DNA of 8,943 nt from Candidatus Izemoplasma sp. (GTDB lineage Bacteria; Bacillota_I; Bacilli_A; Izemoplasmatales; Izemoplasmataceae), in contig SLFZ01000058.1 of NCBI GenBank assembly GCA_007123975.1, positions 1 to 8,943 on the forward strand. The letters are read 5' to 3'. The position numbers and the translations under genes were made by a program. Position 1 is the stretch's first letter. Every line of letters begins with the position of its first letter. Below are positions 1-7,521 of the stretch, piece after piece. The notes beneath the pieces were generated by a model that saw only the letters and a program-made list of their open reading frames with translations, was not told where the DNA came from and ran no database searches.

Positions 1-1583
1 AAGAACTCAAAGACGAAGTCGTCACCGACCCGTCTCGTTTCGACGAGTTCGTCATCGACGACGACGAAGAAAACCTAAAAGAACGCCCACCCGTTGTCAC
101 CATCATGGGCCACGTCGACCACGGAAAAACGACCTTGCTCGACACCATCCGCAACGCCCGTGTGGTCGCCGGCGAAGCCGGCGGCATCACCCAACACATC
201 GGCGCCTACCAATACGTTAAAGACGGCAAAGCCATCACCTTTATCGACACCCCAGGGCACGCCGCCTTCACGGAAATGCGCGCCCGCGGTGCCTCAATCA
301 CCGACATCGTCGTGCTCGTGGTCGCCGCCGACGACGGCGTCATGCCGCAAACCCGCGAAGCCATCGACCACGCCAAAGCCGCCGGCTGTCCAATCATCGT
401 CGCCGTCAACAAAATGGACCGCCCTGGCGCCAACCCCGAAAAAGTCCAACAAGAACTGACCGAGTTTGAACTAGTCCCCGAAGCTTGGGGAGGAAGCACA
501 GTCTTCGTCGAACTCTCGGCCTTAAAAGGCGAAGGCGTCGACGAGTTGCTTGAGATGATTTTGCTCACCGCCGAAGTCGAACAGTTTACGGCCAATCCCG
601 ACCGCTTAGCCATCGGCGCCGTCATCGAATCCAAACTCGATAAAGGCCGCGGCCCCGTGGCCACGCTGCTCGTGCAAAACGGCACCTTAAAGACCGGCGA
701 CATGCTCGTGGTTGGCGACACCTACGGTCGCGTGCGCACGATGCAAGACGACCTAGGCAACGCCCTAGAAGAAGCGCTACCCTCAACCGCTGTTGAGGTC
801 ACCGGCCTCAGCGACGTACCACAAGCAGGGGACCGCTTCATGGTCTTCAAAGACGAGCGCGAAGCGCGTCAAGTCTCCGAACAACGCACCCACCGCACTT
901 GGCGTGAAGAGCGCGGCGTCGGCCGTGCGATCAGCTTAGATGACATGTTCGCCAACGCCCAAGAAGGCGACACCAAGGAACTTCGCGTCATCATTAAAGG
1001 CGACACCCACGGTTCAATTGAAGCCCTTAAAGGATCGCTCGAAAACATCAGCGTCGAAGGCGCAAAAATCGACATCGTCCGCGCCAGCGTCGGCACCGTC
1101 ACCGAAACCGACGTGTCCTTAGCCCAAGCGAGCGGCGCCGTCATCTTAGGATTCAACGTCCGCCCGAGCGCCGTTGTCCGCGACGCGGCCAGCGCGCAAG
1201 GCATCGACATTCGTCTCTACAACATTATCTACAAGGCCATCGAAGAAATTGAACAAGCGATGACCGGCTTGCTCGACCCTGAGTTCAAAGAAGAAGTCAT
1301 CGGCCAAGCCGAAGTTCGCGACACCTTTAAAATATCGAAAGTTGGCACGATTGCCGGTTCATACGTCACCGACGGCCGCATTGAACGAAACGCGCTCGTG
1401 CGCGTCGTCCGCGACGGCGTCGTCGTGTACGAAGGCAAACTCGCCAGCTTAAAACGATTCAAAGATGACGCCAAGGAAGTACGCCAAGGCTTTGAATGTG
1501 GCATCATGGTTGAAAACTTCAACGACATCAAAGTCGGCGACGTCATCGAAGCCTCAGTGATGAAGGAGATTAAACGCACATGA
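1..1583 (+). CDS. infB: Translation initiation factor IF-2, 3' part (5' end outside window)
   Basis: IF-2 is the GTPase that brings fMet-tRNA to the 30S subunit and promotes 50S joining in the cytoplasm. The reading frame is open from base 3 and gives 526 visible residues. The N-terminal IF2N region is missing because the window starts inside the gene. All GTPase motifs are present: G1 GHVDHGKT (108-131), the GGITQHIGAY switch I region shortly after, G3 DTPGH (246-260), G4 NKMD (408-419) and G5 SALKG (516-530). Beta-barrel domain 2, the linker and the C-terminal fMet-tRNA-binding domain follow. The end, FNDIKVGDVIEA, is typical of the family. The ATG at 105 is internal to the P-loop segment, since the frame continues upstream with an acidic stretch and RPPVVTI, so it is not the start. 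The TGA stop overlaps the rbfA start (ATGA), which indicates translational coupling. No truncation or frameshift is visible. Confidence 0.97.
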   Translation, partial: ELKDEVVTDPSRFDEFVIDDDEENLKERPPVVTIMGHVDHGKTTLLDTIRNARVVAGEAGGITQHIGAYQYVKDGKAITFIDTPGHAAFTEMRARGASITDIVVLVVAADDGVMPQTREAIDHAKAAGCPIIVAVNKMDRPGANPEKVQQELTEFELVPEAWGGSTVFVELSALKGEGVDELLEMILLTAEVEQFTANPDRLAIGAVIESKLDKGRGPVATLLVQNGTLKTGDMLVVGDTYGRVRTMQDDLGNALEEALPSTAVEVTGLSDVPQAGDRFMVFKDEREARQVSEQRTHRTWREERGVGRAISLDDMFANAQEGDTKELRVIIKGDTHGSIEALKGSLENISVEGAKIDIVRASVGTVTETDVSLAQASGAVILGFNVRPSAVVRDAASAQGIDIRLYNIIYKAIEEIEQAMTGLLDPEFKEEVIGQAEVRDTFKISKVGTIAGSYVTDGRIERNALVRVVRDGVVVYEGKLASLKRFKDDAKEVRQGFECGIMVENFNDIKVGDVIEASVMKEIKRT

Positions 1584-1921
1584 GCAAACAAGCCCGTTTA
1601 GAAACCACCCTGCTTCGCACCATCACGCGCATTCTCGCGCGTGAGGTCAAAGACCCCGCGGTCGGCTTTACCACCGTCACCGCCGTGAAACTGACCAGCG
1701 ACCTTTCGCACTTGACAATCTATTACACCACGCTCGAGGAAGGCAAACGCGAAGAGACCGCTAAAGCGCTTGAACGATCAAAAGCGTTCGTCCGCACGAC
1801 CTTAGGCAAACACGTCACGATGCGTAAACTGCCAGCGCTGCATTTCAAGTACGACGAATCGCTAGACCGCGGCAACCGTATCGAACGCGGCCTCAAAGAC
1901 GTCATCAACGAAGACGAGTAA
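1580..1921 (+). CDS. rbfA: 30S ribosome-binding factor A
   Basis: RbfA is a small KH-fold protein that binds the immature 30S subunit near the 5' end of 16S rRNA and helps its late maturation. The 113-residue product has the usual family length. It shows the family landmarks: DPAVGFTTVTAV near residues 25-36, then SDLSHLTIYY, and late in the protein LGKHVTMRKLPALHF followed by DESLDRGNRIE. The ATG at 1580 shares four bases with the infB stop. An AAGGAG ribosome binding site lies at 1563-1568 inside infB, about 11 nt upstream. The pair infB-rbfA is the conserved end of the nusA-infB operon in many bacteria. truB, the usual next gene, does not follow; a terminator does. Ends with TAA. Confidence 0.96.
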   Translation: MSKQARLETTLLRTITRILAREVKDPAVGFTTVTAVKLTSDLSHLTIYYTTLEEGKREETAKALERSKAFVRTTLGKHVTMRKLPALHFKYDESLDRGNRIERGLKDVINEDE

Positions 1922-1925
1922 GAAG

Positions 1926-1949
1926 AAGGCGGCGTCAGCCGCCTTTTTT
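1926..1949 (+). terminator. Rho-independent terminator of the infB-rbfA operon
   Basis: An 8-bp perfect stem (1926-1933 with 1938-1945, core GGCGGC/GCCGCC) has a GTCA tetraloop and leads into a run of six T (1944-1949). It starts 5 nt after the rbfA stop codon. The reverse strand lacks a comparable U-run, so it should act only in the plus direction. Confidence 0.93.
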
Positions 1950-1950
1950 G

Positions 1951-1959
1951 TGCTATAAT
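1951..1959 (+). promoter_or_regulatory. Extended -10 promoter for uvrC
   Basis: The sequence TGCTATAAT is a consensus TATAAT (1954-1959) preceded by the TGn extension. No good -35 is seen at 16-18 bp spacing, because that region is occupied by the rbfA terminator hairpin. Transcription would start near 1966, leaving a leader of roughly 17 nt that is filled by the uvrC ribosome binding site. The assignment rests on sequence match and position only. Confidence 0.72.
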
Positions 1960-1982
1960 GATACGCGTAAGGAGGCGTCCGC

Positions 1983-3749
1983 ATGCTGAAAGATAAACTC
2001 GCCCTTGTCCCGCAAAAGCCCGGATCATATCAGATGCGCGACGCGCACGGAAACATCGTCTATGTCGGCAAGGCAAAAAACTTAAAAAGCCGTCTGACGA
2101 GCTATTTCACGGGATCGCATGATCACAAGACGACAAAGATGTTGACGGTCGTTGAAGACTTCGATTACATCGTCACCAAAACCGAACTCGAAGCCCTCAT
2201 CTTAGAAATCGATCTCATCAAAAAACACCAACCTCGCTACAACATCCTCCTCACCGACGACAAAACTTACCCTTACATCGAAATCACCGACGAGCGTCAC
2301 CCGAAACTCGTCGTCACACGCACCCCAAATCCGACGAAAAAGAATCTTTTCGGGCCCTACCCGAACGTTCACGCGGCCCGCGAAACCTTAGATGTTTTAA
2401 ACAAGCTCTATTCCTTGAGAAAATGCCAAACCCTGCCCAACGAACCGTGCCTTTACTACCACCTCGGCCAGTGCCTCGCGCCCTGCATTCACAAGGTGGA
2501 TAAACGCGATTACGACCCCATTATCAAAGACATCACCGCGTTCTTAAAAGGAAAAACGAAACCAATCGTCGATTCGCTCAAAGAAAAAATGCGGGCTGCG
2601 GCCGATGCGCTCGAGTTTGAACGGGCCAAAGAATACAAAGACACGATCGACGCCATCCACACCACCACATCCAAACAAGCCGTCAATTTAGATGACCTCA
2701 CCGATCGCGACGTCATCGCCCTCGCACACGACGAGGAGCACGTGGCCTTAGACATGTTCTTTATCCGCAGCGGTAAAATCGCTGCCCGCGACAAGCGTCT
2801 GATGCCGTATTACCTCGACGTCGACCAAGCGGTGCTCGATTACATTATCCAGTTTTACCGCGCGTATCCGATTCCAAGCGAAATTCTCACCAACGCACCC
2901 GACACCCTAAAACCACTTCAGTCGCTGCATGATACGGCGGTACGGCGTCCCCAGCGCGGCCCGAAGCGCCGCCTCCTGGACCTCGCCATCGACAACGCCA
3001 ACGAACAGCTCACCGCCGAAGTCGGTCGCATGCAAGCGCAGACGGAGAAGACTTTTGGCGCGCTTGACGAACTCGCAGAAACCCTCGACATCCCGACGCC
3101 GTACCACATCGAAGCTTTCGACAATTCCCATCTCTTCGGCAGCCACCCCGTCAGCGGCATGGTCGTCTTCAAAAACGGAAAACCCGCCAAACAAGAATAC
3201 CGCAAGTACAAACTCAATCAATCGGATGCCCAATCAGGCGATACCGAGCAAATGGAAGAAGTCCTCTATCGTCGCTACCGCCGCGTCTTGCTTGAGGACC
3301 TCAAACGCCCCGACCTCATTGTGGTCGACGGTGGAATCCACCAGATGAACACGGCCAAACGCGTGCTTGCGGCGCTTGACCTATCGATTCCAGTCGTGGG
3401 CCTTGCCAAAGACAAGCGCCACACCACAAGCCACCTCATCGACTGGCGCGACAACGCCATCGAACTCGACCGCCACTCAAAGCTCTTTAGACTGCTAGCG
3501 TTTATCCAAGAAGAAGCCCACCGCTTCGCCGTGGCCTTCCACCAAAACCTGCGCTCGAAAGGCGTCTACGCCACCATCTTAGACACCATCGAGGGCGTCG
3601 GCACCAAAACCAAGAAGAAACTGCTCGACCGTTTTAAAACCGTCGAGGCAATGAAAAAAGCCGACGAACAAGCGTTCCTCGACCTCGGCATTCCGAAAAA
3701 AACCGTGCAAAACATCAAGCGCGCACTGGACGAAAAAGGTGATTACTGA
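1983..3749 (+). CDS. uvrC: UvrABC system protein C (excinuclease subunit)
   Basis: UvrC makes both incisions around DNA lesions in nucleotide excision repair, acting on the UvrB-DNA complex. The 588 residues match the usual length. In order: a GIY-YIG nuclease domain (PGSYQM at 13-18, YVGKAKNLKSRL at 27-38, catalytic Glu in TELEALILEIDLI) for the 3' incision; a four-cysteine cluster (C148, C156, C164, C168); a UVR UvrB-binding motif at about 195-228 (ALEFERAKEYKD); an RNase H-like 5' nuclease domain with FDNSH (D380), VVDGG (D449) and EEAHRFA (H513); and a C-terminal helix-hairpin-helix DNA-binding region from about 531 (IEGVGTKTKKKLL). The start is set by a strong TAAGGAGG site at 1968-1975, 7 nt before the ATG. 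The TGA stop is followed after one base by the ATG of the exonuclease gene, so the two are probably co-translated. Confidence 0.97.
   Translation: MLKDKLALVPQKPGSYQMRDAHGNIVYVGKAKNLKSRLTSYFTGSHDHKTTKMLTVVEDFDYIVTKTELEALILEIDLIKKHQPRYNILLTDDKTYPYIEITDERHPKLVVTRTPNPTKKNLFGPYPNVHAARETLDVLNKLYSLRKCQTLPNEPCLYYHLGQCLAPCIHKVDKRDYDPIIKDITAFLKGKTKPIVDSLKEKMRAAADALEFERAKEYKDTIDAIHTTTSKQAVNLDDLTDRDVIALAHDEEHVALDMFFIRSGKIAARDKRLMPYYLDVDQAVLDYIIQFYRAYPIPSEILTNAPDTLKPLQSLHDTAVRRPQRGPKRRLLDLAIDNANEQLTAEVGRMQAQTEKTFGALDELAETLDIPTPYHIEAFDNSHLFGSHPVSGMVVFKNGKPAKQEYRKYKLNQSDAQSGDTEQMEEVLYRRYRRVLLEDLKRPDLIVVDGGIHQMNTAKRVLAALDLSIPVVGLAKDKRHTTSHLIDWRDNAIELDRHSKLFRLLAFIQEEAHRFAVAFHQNLRSKGVYATILDTIEGVGTKTKKKLLDRFKTVEAMKKADEQAFLDLGIPKKTVQNIKRALDEKGDY
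3737..3743 (+). promoter_or_regulatory. Ribosome binding site that decides the exonuclease start
   Basis: AGGTGAT, inside the last codons of uvrC, is complementary to the 16S 3' end (part of AAGGAGGTGAT). It ends 7 nt before the ATG at 3751. The alternative GTG at 3739 lies within this site and has no comparable sequence upstream, so the ATG is preferred. Confidence 0.65.
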
Positions 3750-3750
3750 C

Positions 3751-4632
3751 ATGCAGACAATCTATGGAAAAATACACAACATCGATGAGGATTTGCGCAC
3801 CCTCACCCTTGACATAAAACATCGCCGAATGGTGTTTTATGTCCAACGCAGCACCTTCACCCGCTACTTACCCTACCTCCAAATAGGCAACACCCTCGTC
3901 GCCCGCTACCACACCCGCGAGCAGGCAAAACAACACCACCGCCGCTATACCGTGAGCGACATCGTCCGCATCGTGAAACCATCCCCGCGCGGCGGCCAAG
4001 AGCTCTTCAGCCACCGCTCGGTGAAAAACCAAACCCGCGCCTTCATCAACCGCATTGATCATAAACTTTTCCTCGACCTCGAGATGGCGATGCATCCATT
4101 TTACCGCCAAGAAGACTTCACCCAAGAAGTCATTCAAGCGGCCTATGTGCTCACCGACGACACCGATCGCATCGTCAAAACCTACAAAACCTTCGTGCAA
4201 CCGACCAAACACAAAAAACTTACCAAACGCACGCTCAAGTTTTTAGAAATAAGCCAAGACGATGTCGACCAAGGCATCACCTTCGAAGCGTTTTATCGGC
4301 ACTTTCTTGAGATTGTTGACACGTACGACCCTGCGGTGGTGACCTGGGGACGAAACGACGCCATCGCCATCGCCGAAAGCGCGAAGATCAATGGCCTTCC
4401 GGCCTTAAACGGCGACGCGCGGTTTGTGAACTTGCTCAACCTTCACAAAAACGTCTTCCGCCTACAAAACGACCTTGGCCTCTTACGCGCCTACAACCTT
4501 TACGGCCACATTCGCGAAAATCAACGCCACGATGCGCTCGAAGACGCAATGATGACGATGCACATATTCAACGGCTTTAAAGCGTACCTAAACGACGAAC
4601 AAACCATTGATACCGACGCCATGCCCAAATAG
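3751..4632 (+). CDS. DEDDh 3'-5' exonuclease (KapD/ERI-1-like) with N-terminal OB-like region
   Basis: This is a predicted 3'-5' exonuclease of the DnaQ/RNase T superfamily, 293 residues from ATG 3751. All five DEDDh residues are seen: D109 and E111 in FLDLEMAM (Exo I), D203 in TWGRND (Exo II), and H260 and D265 in HDALEDAMMT (Exo III). The Exo II form, Trp-Gly just before the Asp, resembles the KapD/ERI-1 branch more than the polymerase III epsilon branch. Residues 1-80 lie outside the exonuclease domain and read as alternating beta strands with basic residues (GKIHNIDEDLRTLTLDI ... YTVSDIVRIVK), suggestive of an OB-like nucleic-acid-binding fold; that part is inference. The gene starts one base after uvrC, and its TAG is followed at once by the ribosome binding site of the next gene. 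Substrate, DNA or RNA, cannot be told from sequence. An 11-bp longer overlap with uvrC using GTG 3739 (297 residues) is possible but less likely. Confidence 0.88.
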   Translation: MQTIYGKIHNIDEDLRTLTLDIKHRRMVFYVQRSTFTRYLPYLQIGNTLVARYHTREQAKQHHRRYTVSDIVRIVKPSPRGGQELFSHRSVKNQTRAFINRIDHKLFLDLEMAMHPFYRQEDFTQEVIQAAYVLTDDTDRIVKTYKTFVQPTKHKKLTKRTLKFLEISQDDVDQGITFEAFYRHFLEIVDTYDPAVVTWGRNDAIAIAESAKINGLPALNGDARFVNLLNLHKNVFRLQNDLGLLRAYNLYGHIRENQRHDALEDAMMTMHIFNGFKAYLNDEQTIDTDAMPK

Positions 4633-4636
4633 GAGG
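4631..4636 (+). promoter_or_regulatory. Ribosome binding site that decides the galactokinase-like start
   Basis: AGGAGG overlaps the TAG stop of the exonuclease gene. It is 7 nt from the ATG at 4644 and only 4 nt from the GTG at 4641, which favours the ATG. Confidence 0.75.
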
Positions 4637-4643
4637 ATTCGTG

Positions 4644-5795
4644 ATGATTGAAAACCTAAAAAAACACCACAAAGCGGCTCATAAAAAAGCCCCCGAAGGC
4701 GTTGTTTTCGTGCCCGGTCGCTTGGCCTTCATTGGGGAACACTTAGAAGAACACGGCGGTAAAGCCTTGATGGGCGCAACGCAGGAAGGCGTGTATCTCG
4801 CCTACGGAGAGCACCCTGAACGTGAGGTTCGCTACTTCGATGAGGCGATTGACGCACCCCGCAAAATCGATCCGCTCGCCGGCCCCGGCGTCTCTGCCCG
4901 CCTAGAAGATTGCGTTGTCGACGCGGTGATGCACAAAATTCACAAAGAACTCAACGACTTCCCAAAAGGCGTCCAACTGACGATGCACACCAACCTGCCG
5001 AATTTTAACGCGTTTGCCGGAGACACCGCGCTCGCGCTCGCCATCATCGAAGCGCTATGTGCGCTCTTTGGGTGTGACATCGCCGACGAAAAACGCGTAC
5101 GCATTGTCAACGCCGCCTTCCGTGATGTTTTACGCACGCCGCGAAGGGACAATGATCTCATCACACAGATGTTTGCGAAAAAAGACCACCTCGTGTACAA
5201 CGACGCCCTCAACCAAACCCACGAACTCTTGCCGTTTAAGTTTGAAGGTGTCGTCGTCCATGCTTATGCACCCGATAAAATACACGATGAATGGTACGAA
5301 CGCCACAAACAACGCGTTCGCGCTCTGAAAAACGTCGCCGACGCGGTGGCGAACTTCCGAAGCATCACCCACCTATGCGACGTCTCGGTCAAGGACTTCA
5401 CCGACATCAAAGGACGTTTGTCAGGAGGTGAGGTGCTCAAACACGCCGAGCACATGGTGTTTGAAGCCGATCGCGTCAACAACATCAAGACCGCGCTTGA
5501 GATTGAAGACCTCGAGTGGTTCGCCGAAACCCTCGAACAATCCAGCCAATCGCTTTCCTCACTGTACGACTATGTCCCGAGCGATCTTGCGTTCTTGCTT
5601 GATATTGTCGCAACCCAGCATACATTAGCCACCCGTGCGGCGAACAAAACCCCGAACCAACTAATTTACATCGTTGCAACGGAAACGCCGAAAGCCGATG
5701 ACGATATCGCCGCCCGTTACGAACGGACGCATAAGAAGAAACTTGCGGTCCTCCCCTTTAAAGCGTCCGATGGACTAAAACGCATAAAGACATAA
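4644..5795 (+). CDS. Galactokinase-family (GHMP) protein with degenerate ATP-binding motifs
   Basis: The 383-residue product has galactokinase length and overall layout. Motif 1 is clear: VPGRLAFIGEHLEEHGG at 23-39, with R26, E32, H33 and GG in place, but the sugar-contacting Asp of GEHTDY is Glu (E35). The region around 171-187 (NDL ... YND) aligns with GIMDQ ... LLIDC at the correct spacing of 16, so D171 probably corresponds to the catalytic Asp. The helical segment 267-322 (HAEHMVFEADRV ... SLYDYVPSDLAFLLDIV) is typical of galactokinase. Motif 2, normally a GLSSSAA-type phosphate loop, is instead NLPNFNAFAGDTALA (117-131). Motif 3, normally GARMTGGGFGGC, is TRAANKTPNQL (330-340). Both glycine-rich loops are therefore absent, although the frame is intact and unbroken. 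In a true galactokinase the enzyme phosphorylates galactose at C1; here ATP-dependent activity is doubtful and a binding or regulatory role is an inference. No other Leloir gene (galT, galE) is nearby. It is the last gene of the uvrC unit and ends just before a terminator. Confidence 0.85.
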   Translation: MIENLKKHHKAAHKKAPEGVVFVPGRLAFIGEHLEEHGGKALMGATQEGVYLAYGEHPEREVRYFDEAIDAPRKIDPLAGPGVSARLEDCVVDAVMHKIHKELNDFPKGVQLTMHTNLPNFNAFAGDTALALAIIEALCALFGCDIADEKRVRIVNAAFRDVLRTPRRDNDLITQMFAKKDHLVYNDALNQTHELLPFKFEGVVVHAYAPDKIHDEWYERHKQRVRALKNVADAVANFRSITHLCDVSVKDFTDIKGRLSGGEVLKHAEHMVFEADRVNNIKTALEIEDLEWFAETLEQSSQSLSSLYDYVPSDLAFLLDIVATQHTLATRAANKTPNQLIYIVATETPKADDDIAARYERTHKKKLAVLPFKASDGLKRIKT

Positions 5796-5800
5796 AAAAT

Positions 5801-5841
5801 AAGCCCTTGCTTGGCAATCGCATGCCGAGCAAGGGCTTTTT
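5801..5841. terminator. Bidirectional Rho-independent terminator between convergent genes
   Basis: An 11-bp perfect stem (AAGCCCTTGCT 5801-5811 with 5828-5838) continues through a T-G wobble (5812/5827) and four more pairs (5813-5816 with 5823-5826) to a 6-nt loop. On the plus strand it runs into TTTTT (5837-5841). On the minus strand it runs into TTATTTTTTA (5802-5793). It can end both the galactokinase-like transcript and rnjA, whose stop codon directly abuts it. Confidence 0.94.
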
Positions 5842-7521
5842 CTATACGGTTTTAATGACCGGCAAGACCATTGGGTTGCGTTCGGTCTTGGTGTAGATGT
5901 GATCGTTTAAGAGCTTAGTGATGTCGCGCCGAAGCTGTGGAAGGTTGATTGTGGATTCGTGACTCAGTTTTTGCGTGACCAGATTGTGCACCATGTCGCT
6001 CAGTTCGTTGGTGAGGACGGTGTGGTCGCGCATGTAGACAAAACCGCGTGACATGATGACGGGTTTTCCAACGGGCGCACGCTTGTCCATGTCCAACGTC
6101 ACAATGGCGCTTAAGAGGCCGTCTTCGCTTAAAATGCGACGGTCGCGGAGCACGACGGTGCCGACATCGCCAATGCCTTTGCCGTCGATGTAGACGCTGC
6201 CGGCTTGAATTTTCCCGGCGATGCGGGCAGAGTTTTTGGTGAGGGCGAGAATATCGCCGTTGTCCATCAAGAAGGTATTTTCACGTTTCACGCCGCACGC
6301 AATGGCGATCTCGGCATGGGCCTTTAACATCCGATACTCACCATGCACCGGCATAAAGTAAGTCGGTTTAATCAGCTTCAGCATCAACTGAAGCTCCGGC
6401 TTACCGGCATGGCCGCTCGTGTGGGTGTCGGTGAGCGGCGAATGGGTGATGACGTTGGCGCCGCGCTTGAAGAGCTGGTTGACGGTGCGTGAGACGCTCG
6501 TTTGGTTGCCGGGGATCGGGCTTGAGGAGAAGATGACGGTGTCGCCCGGTTGAATTTTAATCTGACGGTGTGAGCCGTTGGCGATGCGCGAAAGGGCTGC
6601 GAAGGGTTCGCCTTGTGAGCCCGTGCAGATGATGGTGATCTCGTTATCCTTGAAGTGTTTGAGCGCGCGCGGGCCGACGAAGGTGCCGTGTGGGGCTTTG
6701 ATGTAGCCCATCTCTTGACCGACCTCGATGGTGCGTTCCATGCTGCGGCCGAAGACAGCGATTTTGCGGTTCGTGCTAATCGAGGCCTCGACGAGTTGCT
6801 GCACGCGGTGAATGTTTGAGGCGAAGGTGGCGACGATTGCCCGGCCTTCGATTTTCGCGAAGATTTCACGGATGTTTTCACTGATGGTGGTCTCGCTTTT
6901 CGTGAAGGCATCGAGTTCGGCGTTGGTTGAGTCGCTCAGAAGCAACAACGTGCCGTGATGCCCGAGGCGGGCCATCTTCGTGTAGCTGGCGTCAGGCCCG
7001 GTGGGTGTGAAGTCAAACTTAAAGTCGCCGGTGAGCACGATGTTTCCGGGTGGGGTGCGCACGACGACACCATGGGAATCGGGAATCGAGTGGTTGGTTC
7101 TAAAAAAGCCAACGCTAATTTTATCAAAGCGTAAAATGTCGTTGTCAAAAAACTCAAGCAACTGATACTTAAGGTGGCTGTGTTCTTGCATCTTGTTTTT
7201 AATTAAGCCGACGGCGAGGCCGTTGGCGTAAATCTTCGGTACCTTAATCTCCCGAAGCAACCAAGGAATGCCACCGATGTGGTCCTCGTGCCCGTGGGTG
7301 ATCACAAGCGCTTTGACTTTATGTTCGTTTTCCTTTAAATACGTGTAATCGGGGATGACGTAATCGATGCCGAGCAAATGCTCATCTGGAAACATGATGC
7401 CGGCGTCGATGATGACGATCTCGTCTTGATACTCGACACAATACATGTTCTTTCCGACTTCGCCGAGACCCCCCAATGCAAACACACCGACTTCATGTCG
7501 TTTAAAAAGTTGCTGCATCAT
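5842..7521 (-). CDS. rnjA: Ribonuclease J (RNase J1 type)
   Basis: RNase J is a metallo-beta-lactamase/beta-CASP ribonuclease with endonuclease and 5'-3' exonuclease activity. It is central to mRNA decay and rRNA processing in Gram-positive bacteria. The 559 residues match the family. The opening VFALGGLGEVGKN is diagnostic. The metal-binding residues are present: HGHEDH (H76, H78, D80, H81), H144 in TNHSIPDSHG, D166 in TGDFKFD, and H393 in PVHGEYRM. The beta-CASP region carries ATFASNIHRVQQ and CTGSQGEP, and the C-terminal domain ends NPMVLPVIKTV, as in Bacillus J1. Two adjacent ATGs (7521 and 7518) are served by AGGAGG at 7532-7527 (minus strand), 5 and 8 nt away respectively; the first is reported, and the second is equally plausible. 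The gene stands alone, with its own promoter upstream and the shared terminator downstream. Assignment to J1 rather than J2 rests on recalled motif similarity. Confidence 0.96.
   Translation of the reverse strand: MMQQLFKRHEVGVFALGGLGEVGKNMYCVEYQDEIVIIDAGIMFPDEHLLGIDYVIPDYTYLKENEHKVKALVITHGHEDHIGGIPWLLREIKVPKIYANGLAVGLIKNKMQEHSHLKYQLLEFFDNDILRFDKISVGFFRTNHSIPDSHGVVVRTPPGNIVLTGDFKFDFTPTGPDASYTKMARLGHHGTLLLLSDSTNAELDAFTKSETTISENIREIFAKIEGRAIVATFASNIHRVQQLVEASISTNRKIAVFGRSMERTIEVGQEMGYIKAPHGTFVGPRALKHFKDNEITIICTGSQGEPFAALSRIANGSHRQIKIQPGDTVIFSSSPIPGNQTSVSRTVNQLFKRGANVITHSPLTDTHTSGHAGKPELQLMLKLIKPTYFMPVHGEYRMLKAHAEIAIACGVKRENTFLMDNGDILALTKNSARIAGKIQAGSVYIDGKGIGDVGTVVLRDRRILSEDGLLSAIVTLDMDKRAPVGKPVIMSRGFVYMRDHTVLTNELSDMVHNLVTQKLSHESTINLPQLRRDITKLLNDHIYTKTERNPMVLPVIKTV

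Noticed and set aside
50..70. GAC/GAA triplet repeat-like stretch at the start of the window
   Set aside because: It encodes the acidic segment before the IF-2 GTPase domain in frame. It is short and imperfect, not a tandem repeat of interest.
206..721. 171-codon open frame on the minus strand inside infB
   Set aside because: It is fully antisense to a conserved gene, has low-complexity Ser/Thr/Ala-rich composition, no ribosome binding site and no recognisable motif. It is a by-product of C-ending codon use.
3739..3750. GTG start for the exonuclease gene
   Set aside because: It lies within the sequence that best serves as ribosome binding site for ATG 3751 and has no good site of its own. 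It cannot be fully excluded.
3751..4632. DNA polymerase III epsilon (dnaQ) assignment for the exonuclease
   Set aside because: The Exo II motif TWGRND and the extra N-terminal region fit the KapD/ERI-1-like branch better, and no polymerase gene is adjacent.
4641..4643. GTG start for the galactokinase-like gene
   Set aside because: It is only 4 nt from AGGAGG, while ATG 4644 has the better 7-nt spacing. The difference is one residue.
4644..5795. Calling this gene a functional galactokinase (galK)
   Set aside because: Both glycine-rich nucleotide-binding motifs are missing and no galactose pathway genes are nearby, so only family membership is claimed.
6384..6911. 175-codon minus-strand frame inside rnjA in another frame
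   Set aside because: It is a shadow of the RNase J frame with repetitive Ser/Pro/Arg composition and no family features.
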